64,000 nucleotides of DNA from SAR86 cluster bacterium SAR86E (lineage in GTDB: Bacteria > Pseudomonadota > Gammaproteobacteria > Magnimaribacterales > D2472), in NCBI GenBank assembly GCA_000307935.1, contig AMWX01000008.1, positions 1 through 64,000 of the forward strand. Reading direction: 5' to 3'. A program made the translations under genes and the position numbers. Of the stretch, positions 30,691 through 40,074 are shown in pieces (the first letter of the stretch is position 1; every line of letters starts with the position of its first letter). The notes under the pieces were generated by a model. It made no database searches and was not told the DNA's origin. It saw only the letters and a program-made list of their open reading frames with translations.

Positions 30691-33024
30691 ATGAAACTTA
30701 ATATATCTAAATTACTATTAGCTTCAGCATTTGCTTTGCCTTTTTCAATTGTGGCTCAAGATAGTCAGATTGAAGAGGTTGTTGTGACTTCTACAAAACA
30801 AGAAAAAAGCATTCAAGATGTTCCGGCAATGATTACTGCATTAACTGCAGTTGATATTGAGCAGTCTAGCATTGAAAATATGTATGATGTTGCTGCCAAT
30901 TTACCTACATTAAGGGTTGATACAAATATTAGCCCAATGGCAACCAGTATTAGAATAAGAGGCATTGGTTCAGCAGGAAATGATCCAGCCATGGAGCCCA
31001 GTGTTGCTATTTTTGTAGATGGTGTATATCTCCCAAAATCAGGCTTAGGTCTTTCGGACATCCATGACATTGAAAGAATAGAGCTTTTACAAGGACCCCA
31101 GGGAACTCTATATGGAAAGAATGCAACTGCTGGAGTCATAAATGTTATTACAAAAGCGCCAGATTTTGAGGAGTCCTCTGGTTATTTTGAAATAGAGGAG
31201 ACTGATTTTAATGGTCAAAGATTGCAGGGCGCTGCAAACATGCCTGTGGGTGATAATTCAGCAATTCGTGCATCCTTTGCTACATATGAAAGTGATGGCT
31301 TTATGAAAAATACAAGACTTGGAAATACAGCTCAAGGAGCAGATGATACTAACCTTACGCTTCGTTACTTATGGCAAGCATCAGATAACTTAAAAGCAGA
31401 TTTTAAGTTTTCTTCACTAGAAAGAAATACATCTACTGCGGTTGACTCCAGGCAAAATAATCCTGTAATTAACACCGGTTATATGCTTTTTGGTATTACC
31501 CCTCTTCCAGACAATGATCGAGATGGAGTTTTTCATGCCGACTATGATCCTATATTTGAGCTTAAGCAAGACTTGTTGAGTATGAAATTAGAGTACGAAT
31601 TGGATAATGGAATATTTACGTCAATTACTTCACTTAACGATTATGATACTTCTGGTGGCATAGACCTAGATTACACAGGGATAGATTTATTAAGAGCCTA
31701 TCAAGTATGGACAGGAGAAGATTTCTCGCAGGAATTTAGATTTAATTCCGACTTAATTGATGGAAGAGAATCAATGCTAGGTTTTTTCTATCAGGATAAT
31801 GATTTCCATTATGATTCTCCTGGATTAGTTTCAGTCGGAAGCCAATTTAGCCCTCTTTTTGGTGCGCTAGCTCAAGGAGCTGCAGCAACTGTGGCAGAGT
31901 TAGGCGCGGCTTTACAGGCAGCTATGGCTGCTGGCCAACCTTTACCTGTTATTGGTCAATTAAAGCAAGGCTTGGATGCGGCTGCGGCTCAAGCTCAATC
32001 TTTAGGTGGTTTAAATGCGACAATAAAGACAGGAGACTCTATTGATGCTGATCATCAATTAAGTACTCAGTCATGGGCATTTTTTGGTCAAAGAACTTGG
32101 CATCTTAGTGATTCCCTAAGAACAACTCTTGGCTTGAGATATGGCACTGAAGAAAAAACTGCGAACTTAAATGCAGTGCATAAACCTCAGTCTCCACTTG
32201 TAAAAGCTGGGCTAGCGCCTTGGGCACTTGCAGGATTTCATGGAGCCATTGATGCAGACTATGATAGAGAGGATACAGCCTTTACTTGGAGTGCAAGTAT
32301 TCAAAAAGATATTTCGGATCAAGTTTCTGTTTATGCAAGTGCAGGAACAGCTTTTAAATCCGGTGGTTTCAATACCTCAGGAGGCATAAATAAAGCTGAA
32401 AGAGAGTTCAAAGAGGAAGAAGCATTTAGTTATGAAATGGGAACAAGGATGTCTTTTGCTGAAAATAGACTAATTGTTAATATGTCCTACTTCAATAGTG
32501 AGCTTGTAAATCGCCAGTTTACAAGACAGCTTGAGAATGGAGTAGGCACGATTGTCGGAAATGCTCTTGAAGATGCTGAGCGGACTGGTTTTGAAATTAA
32601 TGTTAGAGCTAGACCTCATGAAACAATTACCATTAACCTAGGTCTTATGAGGTTGGATGATGGCGGGAGTCAAATTGAAGGCGCTGGGCTTCGAAGAACT
32701 AGTGATGAAGGAGAAAATGCATCTATTATTCATGCTCTCCCTATTGGCAATGGCCGATATTACTCTAGGTTAGATTACGCCTATGAAGGTCTCCATGAAA
32801 ATACTACCGGTCGAAACGCAGAGCTACCTGTTACTAGAAAAAATATAAATGCAAGGATTGGCTGGAGAACCGATGACTGGGACTTTGCTTACTTTGTAAA
32901 AAATCTAACTGATGAAAATACTCCATTTCTTATCCAAACTCCCAGTTCATTATTCGGTGGGACACAAGGAATTCATCCTGCGTTTCCCAAAACAGCAGGT
33001 ATCAGTGTGAGATATAACTTTTAA
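30691..33024 (+). CDS. TonB-dependent outer membrane receptor
   Basis: Signal peptide, IEEVVVTSTKQEKSIQDVPAMITAL plug, IRIRGIGSAG, ERIELLQGPQGTLYGKNATAGVINVIT, C-terminal ISVRYNF. Confidence 0.97.
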   Translation: MKLNISKLLLASAFALPFSIVAQDSQIEEVVVTSTKQEKSIQDVPAMITALTAVDIEQSSIENMYDVAANLPTLRVDTNISPMATSIRIRGIGSAGNDPAMEPSVAIFVDGVYLPKSGLGLSDIHDIERIELLQGPQGTLYGKNATAGVINVITKAPDFEESSGYFEIEETDFNGQRLQGAANMPVGDNSAIRASFATYESDGFMKNTRLGNTAQGADDTNLTLRYLWQASDNLKADFKFSSLERNTSTAVDSRQNNPVINTGYMLFGITPLPDNDRDGVFHADYDPIFELKQDLLSMKLEYELDNGIFTSITSLNDYDTSGGIDLDYTGIDLLRAYQVWTGEDFSQEFRFNSDLIDGRESMLGFFYQDNDFHYDSPGLVSVGSQFSPLFGALAQGAAATVAELGAALQAAMAAGQPLPVIGQLKQGLDAAAAQAQSLGGLNATIKTGDSIDADHQLSTQSWAFFGQRTWHLSDSLRTTLGLRYGTEEKTANLNAVHKPQSPLVKAGLAPWALAGFHGAIDADYDREDTAFTWSASIQKDISDQVSVYASAGTAFKSGGFNTSGGINKAEREFKEEEAFSYEMGTRMSFAENRLIVNMSYFNSELVNRQFTRQLENGVGTIVGNALEDAERTGFEINVRARPHETITINLGLMRLDDGGSQIEGAGLRRTSDEGENASIIHALPIGNGRYYSRLDYAYEGLHENTTGRNAELPVTRKNINARIGWRTDDWDFAYFVKNLTDENTPFLIQTPSSLFGGTQGIHPAFPKTAGISVRYNF

Positions 33025-33094
33025 GAAAGTCCCTAGGGTTTTAGATGAGAGATTCTTCCCCTCAAAAAGTTTCTTACATTCATCAAAGATCCTT

Positions 33095-33126
33095 AAATGG
33101 CCTCTAAGTTTAGAGGCCATTTTTTT
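33095..33126 (+). terminator. Rho-independent terminator after TonB receptor
   Basis: AAATGGCCTCTA-AGTT-TAGAGGCCATTTTTTT stem-loop with T tract. Confidence 0.9.
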
Positions 33127-33250
33127 AAACCTAAGTCTAAAGATGATTTCATAAAAAACAAATCTTAATTTTTACTAATGATAAAGTTATTTGATAGAAT
33201 CCATGAACTACTTTTGATCTAAAAGTAAATTTTTTATTTAGGGGAACATT

Positions 33251-35059
33251 TTGTTTAAAAAAGTTATAGAGTTGTTTAGAGTCTTAGGTGAACTGAGATA
33301 CCTGATTCCAGTTATGCGTTATAAGTTCCCAGATCCTGAAGATCCAGGTTCATTAGCTCATATGTTTCAGACTGCAACTGAGAAATTCTCTGAAAGGCCT
33401 TTTTTGTATTTTGAAGATGAAATGTGGACATACGATCATACAAATAAAGCAGCTAATAGCTTGGCAAGGTACCTAGTTTCAACTGGTGTAAAACATGGAG
33501 ATAGAGTTGTTTTATTCATGGAGAATCGCCCAAGTTTTCTTATTTCGTTGTTGGCTTTGAATAAAATTGGTGCAATAGCTGTTCTAATTAATACTAGCTT
33601 AACGGGCGACCCATTGATCCATTGCATTAATTCTTCTGATGCAGTGAAATGCATAGTGGGTGCTGAACGAGCTGAACCTCTAGAGGATGTTCTAAATCAA
33701 ATTAACATCACAAAACAAGAAGACTTTTTATGGGCTGAGGATACTGATCAATACTCTTTACCGGATTGGGCAATCGATCTAAAAGCTCAATTAGATCTTT
33801 CTGACGATGAGAATTTAGAGGAAACAAATGAAGTAAGGATAAAAGATGTCGCCTGCTATATATTTACCTCAGGAACCACAGGTGTTCCAAAGGCAGCGAT
33901 TTGCCCTAATCAAAAACTGATGGCAGCTTCGGTGAACATTAAAATAGCTGGTTATAGAATAAATGAAACAGACTGCATGCATAATAGCTTACCTCTATAT
34001 CATTCAACTGGCTTGATGTTAGGTATATGCGCTGTTATTCAAGCAGGGGCATCAACATTTATCAAAAGAAAATTTTCTGCTTCCTCTTTTTGGGATGAAG
34101 TACAAAAATATAATACAACTGCACTCGTATACATTGGCGAGCTTTGCAGATATCTAGCTAACACAGACCCCACCCCAGCTGAGCAAAATAACCCTCTCAA
34201 AGTCATGGTTGGAAACGGACTTAGACCAGATGTTTGGGATATTTTTAAGAATAGATTCGGAGTTAATAGAATTGTTGAAATTTATGGAGCTAGCGAAGGC
34301 AACGCTTTATTTATGAACTTATTAAATAAGGATAAAACCATTGGAATGACAAACGCAGATGTTTCTCTTATTGAGTATGATGTTGCAGAAGATGAGATAT
34401 TAAAAGGTGATGATGGCTTTTGTAAGAAAATCTTAACTCATGATCCAGGCTTATTGATTGTTAGGATCGGTCCAGATTCTGTTTTTAATGGATATACCGA
34501 TGCACAAGCAACAGAAAAGAAAATTCTAAGAGATGTTTTTGAAGAGGGGGACGCTTGGTTCAATACTGGAGATTTAATTAAGACAGTTGATGTAGGTTAT
34601 GCGCTGGGTAAAACGCATTATCAATTTGTTGACAGAGTGGGTGACACTTTTAGGTGGAAATCAGAGAATGTCTCAACCAATGAGGTCGGTGAAATATTAA
34701 ATGGTTACAGGGACGTTAATATGTCTAATGTCTATGGAGTGCAAATTCCTGGTTGCGAGGGTAGAGCTGGTATGGCTGCATTTAGTCTTGAAGATGCAAG
34801 CAGCTTCGACTGGCATGGTTTTTCAGAATATGTTGATAGCAGCCTTCCTAAATATGCTCGCCCTCTTTTTATAAGAATTATTCAAGAGATGGATACAACA
34901 GGAACCTTTAAGTTAAAGAAAAATGATCTAAGAAATGAAGCTTTTGATATTAGTAAAGTTACAGACCCTATATATTGCCTTAAACCTAATTCAAGTCATT
35001 ATGAGGTTTTAGATAATGAATGGTTACAAACCATTAATTCTGAGCAAGCTGGTTACTAA
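33251..35059 (+). CDS. Long-chain/very-long-chain acyl-CoA synthetase (AMP-binding)
   Basis: YIFTSGTTGVPKAAI, IVEIYGASEGN, WFNTGDLI, VDRVGDTFRWKSENVSTNEV. Confidence 0.95.
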   Translation: MFKKVIELFRVLGELRYLIPVMRYKFPDPEDPGSLAHMFQTATEKFSERPFLYFEDEMWTYDHTNKAANSLARYLVSTGVKHGDRVVLFMENRPSFLISLLALNKIGAIAVLINTSLTGDPLIHCINSSDAVKCIVGAERAEPLEDVLNQINITKQEDFLWAEDTDQYSLPDWAIDLKAQLDLSDDENLEETNEVRIKDVACYIFTSGTTGVPKAAICPNQKLMAASVNIKIAGYRINETDCMHNSLPLYHSTGLMLGICAVIQAGASTFIKRKFSASSFWDEVQKYNTTALVYIGELCRYLANTDPTPAEQNNPLKVMVGNGLRPDVWDIFKNRFGVNRIVEIYGASEGNALFMNLLNKDKTIGMTNADVSLIEYDVAEDEILKGDDGFCKKILTHDPGLLIVRIGPDSVFNGYTDAQATEKKILRDVFEEGDAWFNTGDLIKTVDVGYALGKTHYQFVDRVGDTFRWKSENVSTNEVGEILNGYRDVNMSNVYGVQIPGCEGRAGMAAFSLEDASSFDWHGFSEYVDSSLPKYARPLFIRIIQEMDTTGTFKLKKNDLRNEAFDISKVTDPIYCLKPNSSHYEVLDNEWLQTINSEQAGY

Positions 35060-35084
35060 ATAAATTATTCACAAGGAGCATCTT

Positions 35085-36254
35085 ATGATTGATAAGAATT
35101 TTGACGTTGTTGTATATGGAGCTACAGGCTTTACTGGAAAGTTAGTTGTTGAATACATGCAAAAGATGTATGGCAATGATGCAGAGATTTCATGGGCCAT
35201 CGCAGGCAGAAGCTCAGAAAAGTTAACCTCAGTTAGTGGAGAGCTTGGAGTGGGGTCAGATGTCCCTCATCTTATAGTTGATAGCAACGACTCAGATAGT
35301 ATTACCAAAATGGTTCAACAAACAAAATGCGTGTTGACAACTGTTGGCCCATATCAATTATATGGAGAAAATATTCTTCAACAATGTGTCACTCATGGAA
35401 CTGATTACGTTGATTTGTGTGGTGAGCCTGGTTGGATGCATGAGATGATCAATGCATATTCAGATCAAGCAAAAGAAACAGGTGCAAGAATAGTATTTTC
35501 ATGTGGTTTCGATAGCATACCTTTTGATTTGGGTGTGTACTTTTTACAAAAAGAAGTTATAGCACAGCATGGTCAACCAGCATCTAATGTTAGGGGTAGG
35601 GTTCGAGCCATGAACGGTGAATTTTCTGGAGGAACTGCGGCCTCATTGGGAGCAACGATGGCCTCACTCAAGGAAAAACCAGAATTATTTGAGGTTTTAA
35701 TTAATCCATTTGCATTGTCTGATGGGTTTACTGGACCAGAGCAAGCGCAAGATTCAAAACCTATTTACGATGAAAAACTAGAAACTTGGGTGGCTCCATT
35801 TTTTATGGCTCCAATCAATACTAAGAATGTACATCGATCAAATGCGTTAATGGATCATCTCTACGGGGAGAATTTTTCTTATAACGAAATGTGGATCCAA
35901 GGACCGGGTGAAGAGGGTAAGGCTGCAGCAGAATTTGTTGGCAGCATGAATCCTTTGGCTGATGCGCCAGCCCCAGGAGAAGGCCCTTCGAGGGAATCTA
36001 GAGAGAATGGAAATTATGATGTCCTTTTTTGTGCGGACTTATCCGATGGATCGAGTGTGCATGCCTCTGTCTCAGGCGACATGGATCCTGGATATGGCTC
36101 AACATCTAAGATGATAGCTGAAAGCGCCCTTTGCTTAGTTAACGACTGTGCAGACTTGGGAGGAGGAATCTATACTCCCGCCCCAGCAATGGGTGAAAAG
36201 TTGATCACAAGACTGCAAGCAAATGCTGGACTAACTTTTAAAATAGAAAATTAA
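35085..36254 (+). CDS. Saccharopine dehydrogenase-like / trans-acting enoyl reductase family NAD(P) protein
   Basis: FDVVVYGATGFTGKLVVEYM Rossmann start, VGPYQLYGE, YVDLCGEPGWM. Confidence 0.85.
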   Translation: MIDKNFDVVVYGATGFTGKLVVEYMQKMYGNDAEISWAIAGRSSEKLTSVSGELGVGSDVPHLIVDSNDSDSITKMVQQTKCVLTTVGPYQLYGENILQQCVTHGTDYVDLCGEPGWMHEMINAYSDQAKETGARIVFSCGFDSIPFDLGVYFLQKEVIAQHGQPASNVRGRVRAMNGEFSGGTAASLGATMASLKEKPELFEVLINPFALSDGFTGPEQAQDSKPIYDEKLETWVAPFFMAPINTKNVHRSNALMDHLYGENFSYNEMWIQGPGEEGKAAAEFVGSMNPLADAPAPGEGPSRESRENGNYDVLFCADLSDGSSVHASVSGDMDPGYGSTSKMIAESALCLVNDCADLGGGIYTPAPAMGEKLITRLQANAGLTFKIEN

Positions 36255-37471
36255 TCCTTTGCAGATAATGATCTCATGGTGAGTTTTGCTAGTTGAGACA
36301 TATGAACCTCATCTGGGCCGTCAGCAATCCTGCAAAATCTACTTGTTGTAAAAATATGAGCCAATGGAGTGTCTTGGCACACACCCATGCCTCCAAAAAT
36401 TTGCATGGCTCGACTTGAAACATCTTCACACATTTTTGGGGCAACAATTTTTAACATAGAAATATAATCTCTTGCTGAATCAATGCCATGATTATCCATT
36501 TTTTCAGCAGCAGCCATAACCAAGAGTCGGCACTGCTCAATGTCACATCTACTCCTTGCGATTTCATGCTGCACGCTTGTTTTTTGACTCAAGGCCTCAC
36601 CAAAAGCTACACGATTTTGTGCACGATCACACATCAGCTCAAGGCTGCGTTGAGCCATTCCTACAAACATCATCGCATATTGAAAACGCCCAGGGCCTAA
36701 TCGACCTTGCGCAATTTCAAATCCTCTACCTTCGCCAAGAATCAAATTTGTAACTGGAACTCTAACATTTTTGAATACCACATCACCTTCGCCACCAGGA
36801 GAGTGATTTTCGCCAAACACTCTTAATGATCTAACTATCTCTACACCTGGAGTATCAGTAGGTACTAAAATAGTTGAGTGTTGCGTATGACGAGAGTTTC
36901 CTGGGTTTGATTTACCCATTACCAACATTAATTTACAGCGTGGATTAATTACACCTGTGGTCCACCATTTGTGTCCATTTAGAATATATTCATCGCCATC
37001 GCGTTTAATTTCTAACTCCATGTTGGTTGCATCAGAAGATGCCACATCTGGCTCAGTCATTGCATAGGCAGAACGAATTTTTCCATCTAACAGAGGATCA
37101 AGCCATTCTTTCTGCTGCTCCGGAGTACCATATTTTGCCAATACTTCCATATTACCTCTATCTGGCGCATTGCAGTTAAACACTTGTTGCGCCCATGCAG
37201 AACGGGACATGGTCTCAAACAAAACCGCAATTTCAACGTTGGTTAAGCCTGGGCTCCAAGGAGCATATTCTTTGGGTAAGAATAGGTTCCAAAGCTCCTG
37301 TTTCTTTGCTTCTTTTTTAAGGTCTTCGTACCAGTCTGGATATTGCCACAGGTTCTCATAATTGCTGGTAAATTCATCGTAATCTTTTTCACGAGGGTAA
37401 ATATGCTGCTCCATAAAAATTTCAAGTCTTTCATGAATTGCTTTAGCCTTTTCACCAATTTGGTATGCCAT
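36251..37471 (-). CDS. Acyl-CoA dehydrogenase family protein
   Basis: YAMTEPDVASSDATNMELEIKRDGDEYILNGHKWWTTG, QIFGGMGV, ADGPDEVH. Confidence 0.96.
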   Translation of the reverse strand: MAYQIGEKAKAIHERLEIFMEQHIYPREKDYDEFTSNYENLWQYPDWYEDLKKEAKKQELWNLFLPKEYAPWSPGLTNVEIAVLFETMSRSAWAQQVFNCNAPDRGNMEVLAKYGTPEQQKEWLDPLLDGKIRSAYAMTEPDVASSDATNMELEIKRDGDEYILNGHKWWTTGVINPRCKLMLVMGKSNPGNSRHTQHSTILVPTDTPGVEIVRSLRVFGENHSPGGEGDVVFKNVRVPVTNLILGEGRGFEIAQGRLGPGRFQYAMMFVGMAQRSLELMCDRAQNRVAFGEALSQKTSVQHEIARSRCDIEQCRLLVMAAAEKMDNHGIDSARDYISMLKIVAPKMCEDVSSRAMQIFGGMGVCQDTPLAHIFTTSRFCRIADGPDEVHMSQLAKLTMRSLSAKD

Positions 37472-37480
37472 TTTTTTCCT

Positions 37481-38050
37481 TTATTTATTATCGTTTGCAA
37501 TTAAGAGGCATTGCCTGAGCATAGCCTTTGAAATCTGATCATTATTTAATTTTTGACCCTGAAGCCTCGTCCACATTGCAAAGGCTAGACTGGCATGGAA
37601 TAAATGCCTAGATTCGGTATCAAAATTTAAAACCTCTGGAAGAATCTCTTCGGTTTTATTTTTAATAATATCTTGATACATCAAATAATTTTCTTTTAAA
37701 AATTTGTATTTCCACATATTAGAAACAGTCATAAACATAATTAACTTATGTTTTTCATAGCCTGCATTCATGTGCTTGATTATGGATTGGAGTCGAGTCT
37801 CAAATGATGATGAGGTATCGTACTTGACCTCAAAATCATATTCCTTGCTTAAGACGGCATCAACTGATTTGAAGAGATTTTCCATTTCATCAAATTGTCT
37901 GAAAACAGTCCTTATTCCAACACCTGATTCATCAGCAACTTGTTGAGCGGTTGGCTCTAAATTTCCTGCTTTGAATAATTTAATGCAAGCATCCACGATA
38001 AGTTTTTGGCTATTGATACTTCGTAGATTTCTTCCGTCTTGTTTTGTCAT
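37481..38050 (-). CDS. TetR family transcriptional regulator
   Basis: Short HTH-containing regulator: SQKLIVDACIKLFKAGNLEPTAQQVADESGVGIRTVFRQFDEMENLF; start proposed at internal Met (38050) because the track start at 38077 lies inside the palindrome. Confidence 0.88.
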   Translation of the reverse strand: MTKQDGRNLRSINSQKLIVDACIKLFKAGNLEPTAQQVADESGVGIRTVFRQFDEMENLFKSVDAVLSKEYDFEVKYDTSSSFETRLQSIIKHMNAGYEKHKLIMFMTVSNMWKYKFLKENYLMYQDIIKNKTEEILPEVLNFDTESRHLFHASLAFAMWTRLQGQKLNNDQISKAMLRQCLLIANDNK

Positions 38051-38063
38051 AATTATTTGAAAT

Positions 38064-38096
38064 ATATCTATTGACATAATTTATGTCAATAGATAT
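38064..38096. promoter_or_regulatory. 33-bp perfect palindrome, candidate TetR operator with back-to-back -35 elements
   Basis: ATATCTATTGACATAATTTATGTCAATAGATAT; 16-bp arms around a single central base, between TetR(-) and NMO(+). Confidence 0.85.
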
Positions 38097-38105
38097 TGTT
38101 AATCT

Positions 38106-39029
38106 ATGAATAGAGTAACTGAAATCTTAGGGGTTAAATACCCAATTATTCAAGCGCCCATGGGATGGATTGCTAGAAGTCAGCTAGCTTCTGCTGTTTC
38201 AAATGCAGGAGGATTTGGCATCATCGAAACTTCTTCTGGAGAGACTGAAAATTGCAAAGCTGAGATTTTAGCTATGTCAGAACTCACAGATAAACCCTTT
38301 GGTGTGAACCTGCCTTTAATGTTTTTGAGAGATGAGAGCATGATTGAATTGGTATTAGAGCAAGGTATAAAATTTGTTACTACTTCTGCCGGTGATCCAG
38401 GCAAATACATTCATATTCTCAAAGATGCTGGTATCAAGGTTTTTCATGCAGTACCAAGCGTAGCCGGTGCAATTAAGGCAGCTGATGCTGGGGTGGATGG
38501 CCTTGTGATTGAAGGCACAGAGGGAGGAGGCTTTAAAAGCCCAGAAGAAGTAGGTTTAATTGTGCTTATACAGGCAATTAGAAAACACACAGACTTGCCT
38601 ATTATTGCAGCGGGCGGAATTGTTGATGGAATAGGTATGGCTGCAGCTTTTGCGGCTGGAGCAGAAGGCATCCAGATGGGGACTAGGTTTGTATCTTCCA
38701 AAGAAAGTCCAGTGCATGACAACTTTAAAAATTCAATTATTGACTCAGATGAGCAGGGAACATGGATTCTCAATAAAAAATCAAAACCTTGCATTAGAGC
38801 GCTAAAAACAGAATTTACCGAAAAAATACATGAAGCTGGTGTCATGGAGATGACTGACATGATGAAAATTCAAGATCTCTACTTTGGGGGAGATATGAAT
38901 GCAGCGCCTGCTCTAACTGGCCAGTCAGCAGGATTGATTGATGTAGTCAAACCAGTTGCTCAAATCATCGACGAAACCATCAGCGAATTTAATCAGGCAT
39001 GCAAAAGGATGTCTGCTCAGAAATTTTAA
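38106..39029 (+). CDS. Nitronate monooxygenase (2-nitropropane dioxygenase) family protein, copy 1
   Basis: YPIIQAPMGWIARSQLASAVSNAGGFGIIE, IIAAGGIVDGIGMAAAFAAGAEGIQMGTRF. Confidence 0.93.
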   Translation: MNRVTEILGVKYPIIQAPMGWIARSQLASAVSNAGGFGIIETSSGETENCKAEILAMSELTDKPFGVNLPLMFLRDESMIELVLEQGIKFVTTSAGDPGKYIHILKDAGIKVFHAVPSVAGAIKAADAGVDGLVIEGTEGGGFKSPEEVGLIVLIQAIRKHTDLPIIAAGGIVDGIGMAAAFAAGAEGIQMGTRFVSSKESPVHDNFKNSIIDSDEQGTWILNKKSKPCIRALKTEFTEKIHEAGVMEMTDMMKIQDLYFGGDMNAAPALTGQSAGLIDVVKPVAQIIDETISEFNQACKRMSAQKF

Positions 39030-39031
39030 GA

Positions 39032-40072
39032 ATGAAAAGCTTGAACCCTATCCCAGTTATTGGAGTGCCCGCTTCACCGTATACAAGAAAGATGGTTGCC
39101 TTGCTTCGTTACAGAAGGATTCCATACACAGTAGAGTGGGGCAATGCCAGGGAATTGATTGAAAAACATAAACTTGAGGCGCCAAAACCCGTTTTACTTC
39201 CAGTGATGATTTTTGAGATTGATGGTGCGCATAAAGCAATCACTGATTCCACTCCAATCATTCACCATTTAGAAAATGAATTTCCTGATAGAGGAGTGAT
39301 TCCTCACGATCCAAAACTAGCTTTTTTGAACTATGTTTTAGAAGATTTTGGAGATGAGTGGGTCACAAAATATATGTTTCATTACAGATGGCACTTCAAA
39401 GAAGATATAGATAAAGCAGGCACCATTTTGCCATTGTTGCATGATGTAAGTCTTGATGATGAATCACATAAAGCTTTCAAACAGGGATTTGCTGAATTAC
39501 AGATAAGCCGACTTTGGGTTGTAGGTTCAAATGAAATAACTGCTCCAATCATTGAGTCAAGTTACAAGAGATTTCTGCAACAGCTTGAAGATTGCTTGTC
39601 AAAGAATGCATTTTTATTTGGCAGTCGCCCATCATCAGCTGATTATGCAATATTTGGTCAATTGTCAGCATTAATAGGCTTTGACCCAACATCTCGCACA
39701 ATTGCTCATGAGATATCACCGCGAGTTATTGCATGGCAGGATCGTATGGAGGACATGAGCGGCATAGATCCCGCGGAAGACGATTGGTTGACTTATGAGG
39801 TTGCCCAAGAGGACTTAGCTGACATCTTTCAAGAGGTCGGCAAAGTTTATTTGCCCGCACTCTTGGCAAATGCAAAAGCTATCGCTGCTGAGGAGAAGAC
39901 TTGGACCACTCAAATAGACGGTGCTCAATGGAAGCAGCGCAGCTTCCCATATCAAGCAAAATGTCTTCAATGGATTAATGATGAATTTAATGCTTTAAAT
40001 AGTGATGACCAAAATCAAATCATGGTCTTTTTAAAGAAAACTGGTTGTCAGGATTTAATTGTAAAGGAATAG
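39032..40072 (+). CDS. Glutathione S-transferase-like protein
   Basis: N-terminal IPVIGVPASPYTRKMVALLRYRRIPYTVEWG, ITDSTPIIHHLENEF; start moved to Met at 39032 after the NMO stop. Confidence 0.85.
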   Translation: MKSLNPIPVIGVPASPYTRKMVALLRYRRIPYTVEWGNARELIEKHKLEAPKPVLLPVMIFEIDGAHKAITDSTPIIHHLENEFPDRGVIPHDPKLAFLNYVLEDFGDEWVTKYMFHYRWHFKEDIDKAGTILPLLHDVSLDDESHKAFKQGFAELQISRLWVVGSNEITAPIIESSYKRFLQQLEDCLSKNAFLFGSRPSSADYAIFGQLSALIGFDPTSRTIAHEISPRVIAWQDRMEDMSGIDPAEDDWLTYEVAQEDLADIFQEVGKVYLPALLANAKAIAAEEKTWTTQIDGAQWKQRSFPYQAKCLQWINDEFNALNSDDQNQIMVFLKKTGCQDLIVKE

Positions 40073-40074
40073 AG

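Noticed and set aside
33180-33250. TTGATAGAATCCATGAAC upstream of the acyl-CoA synthetase as a fourth TetR site
   Set aside because: No inverted symmetry and poor match to the palindrome beyond TTGA.
36600-36640. TTTTGTGCACGATCACAC resembling the TGTGCA operator
   Set aside because: Inside the acyl-CoA dehydrogenase coding sequence, not near a start, and likely coincidental.
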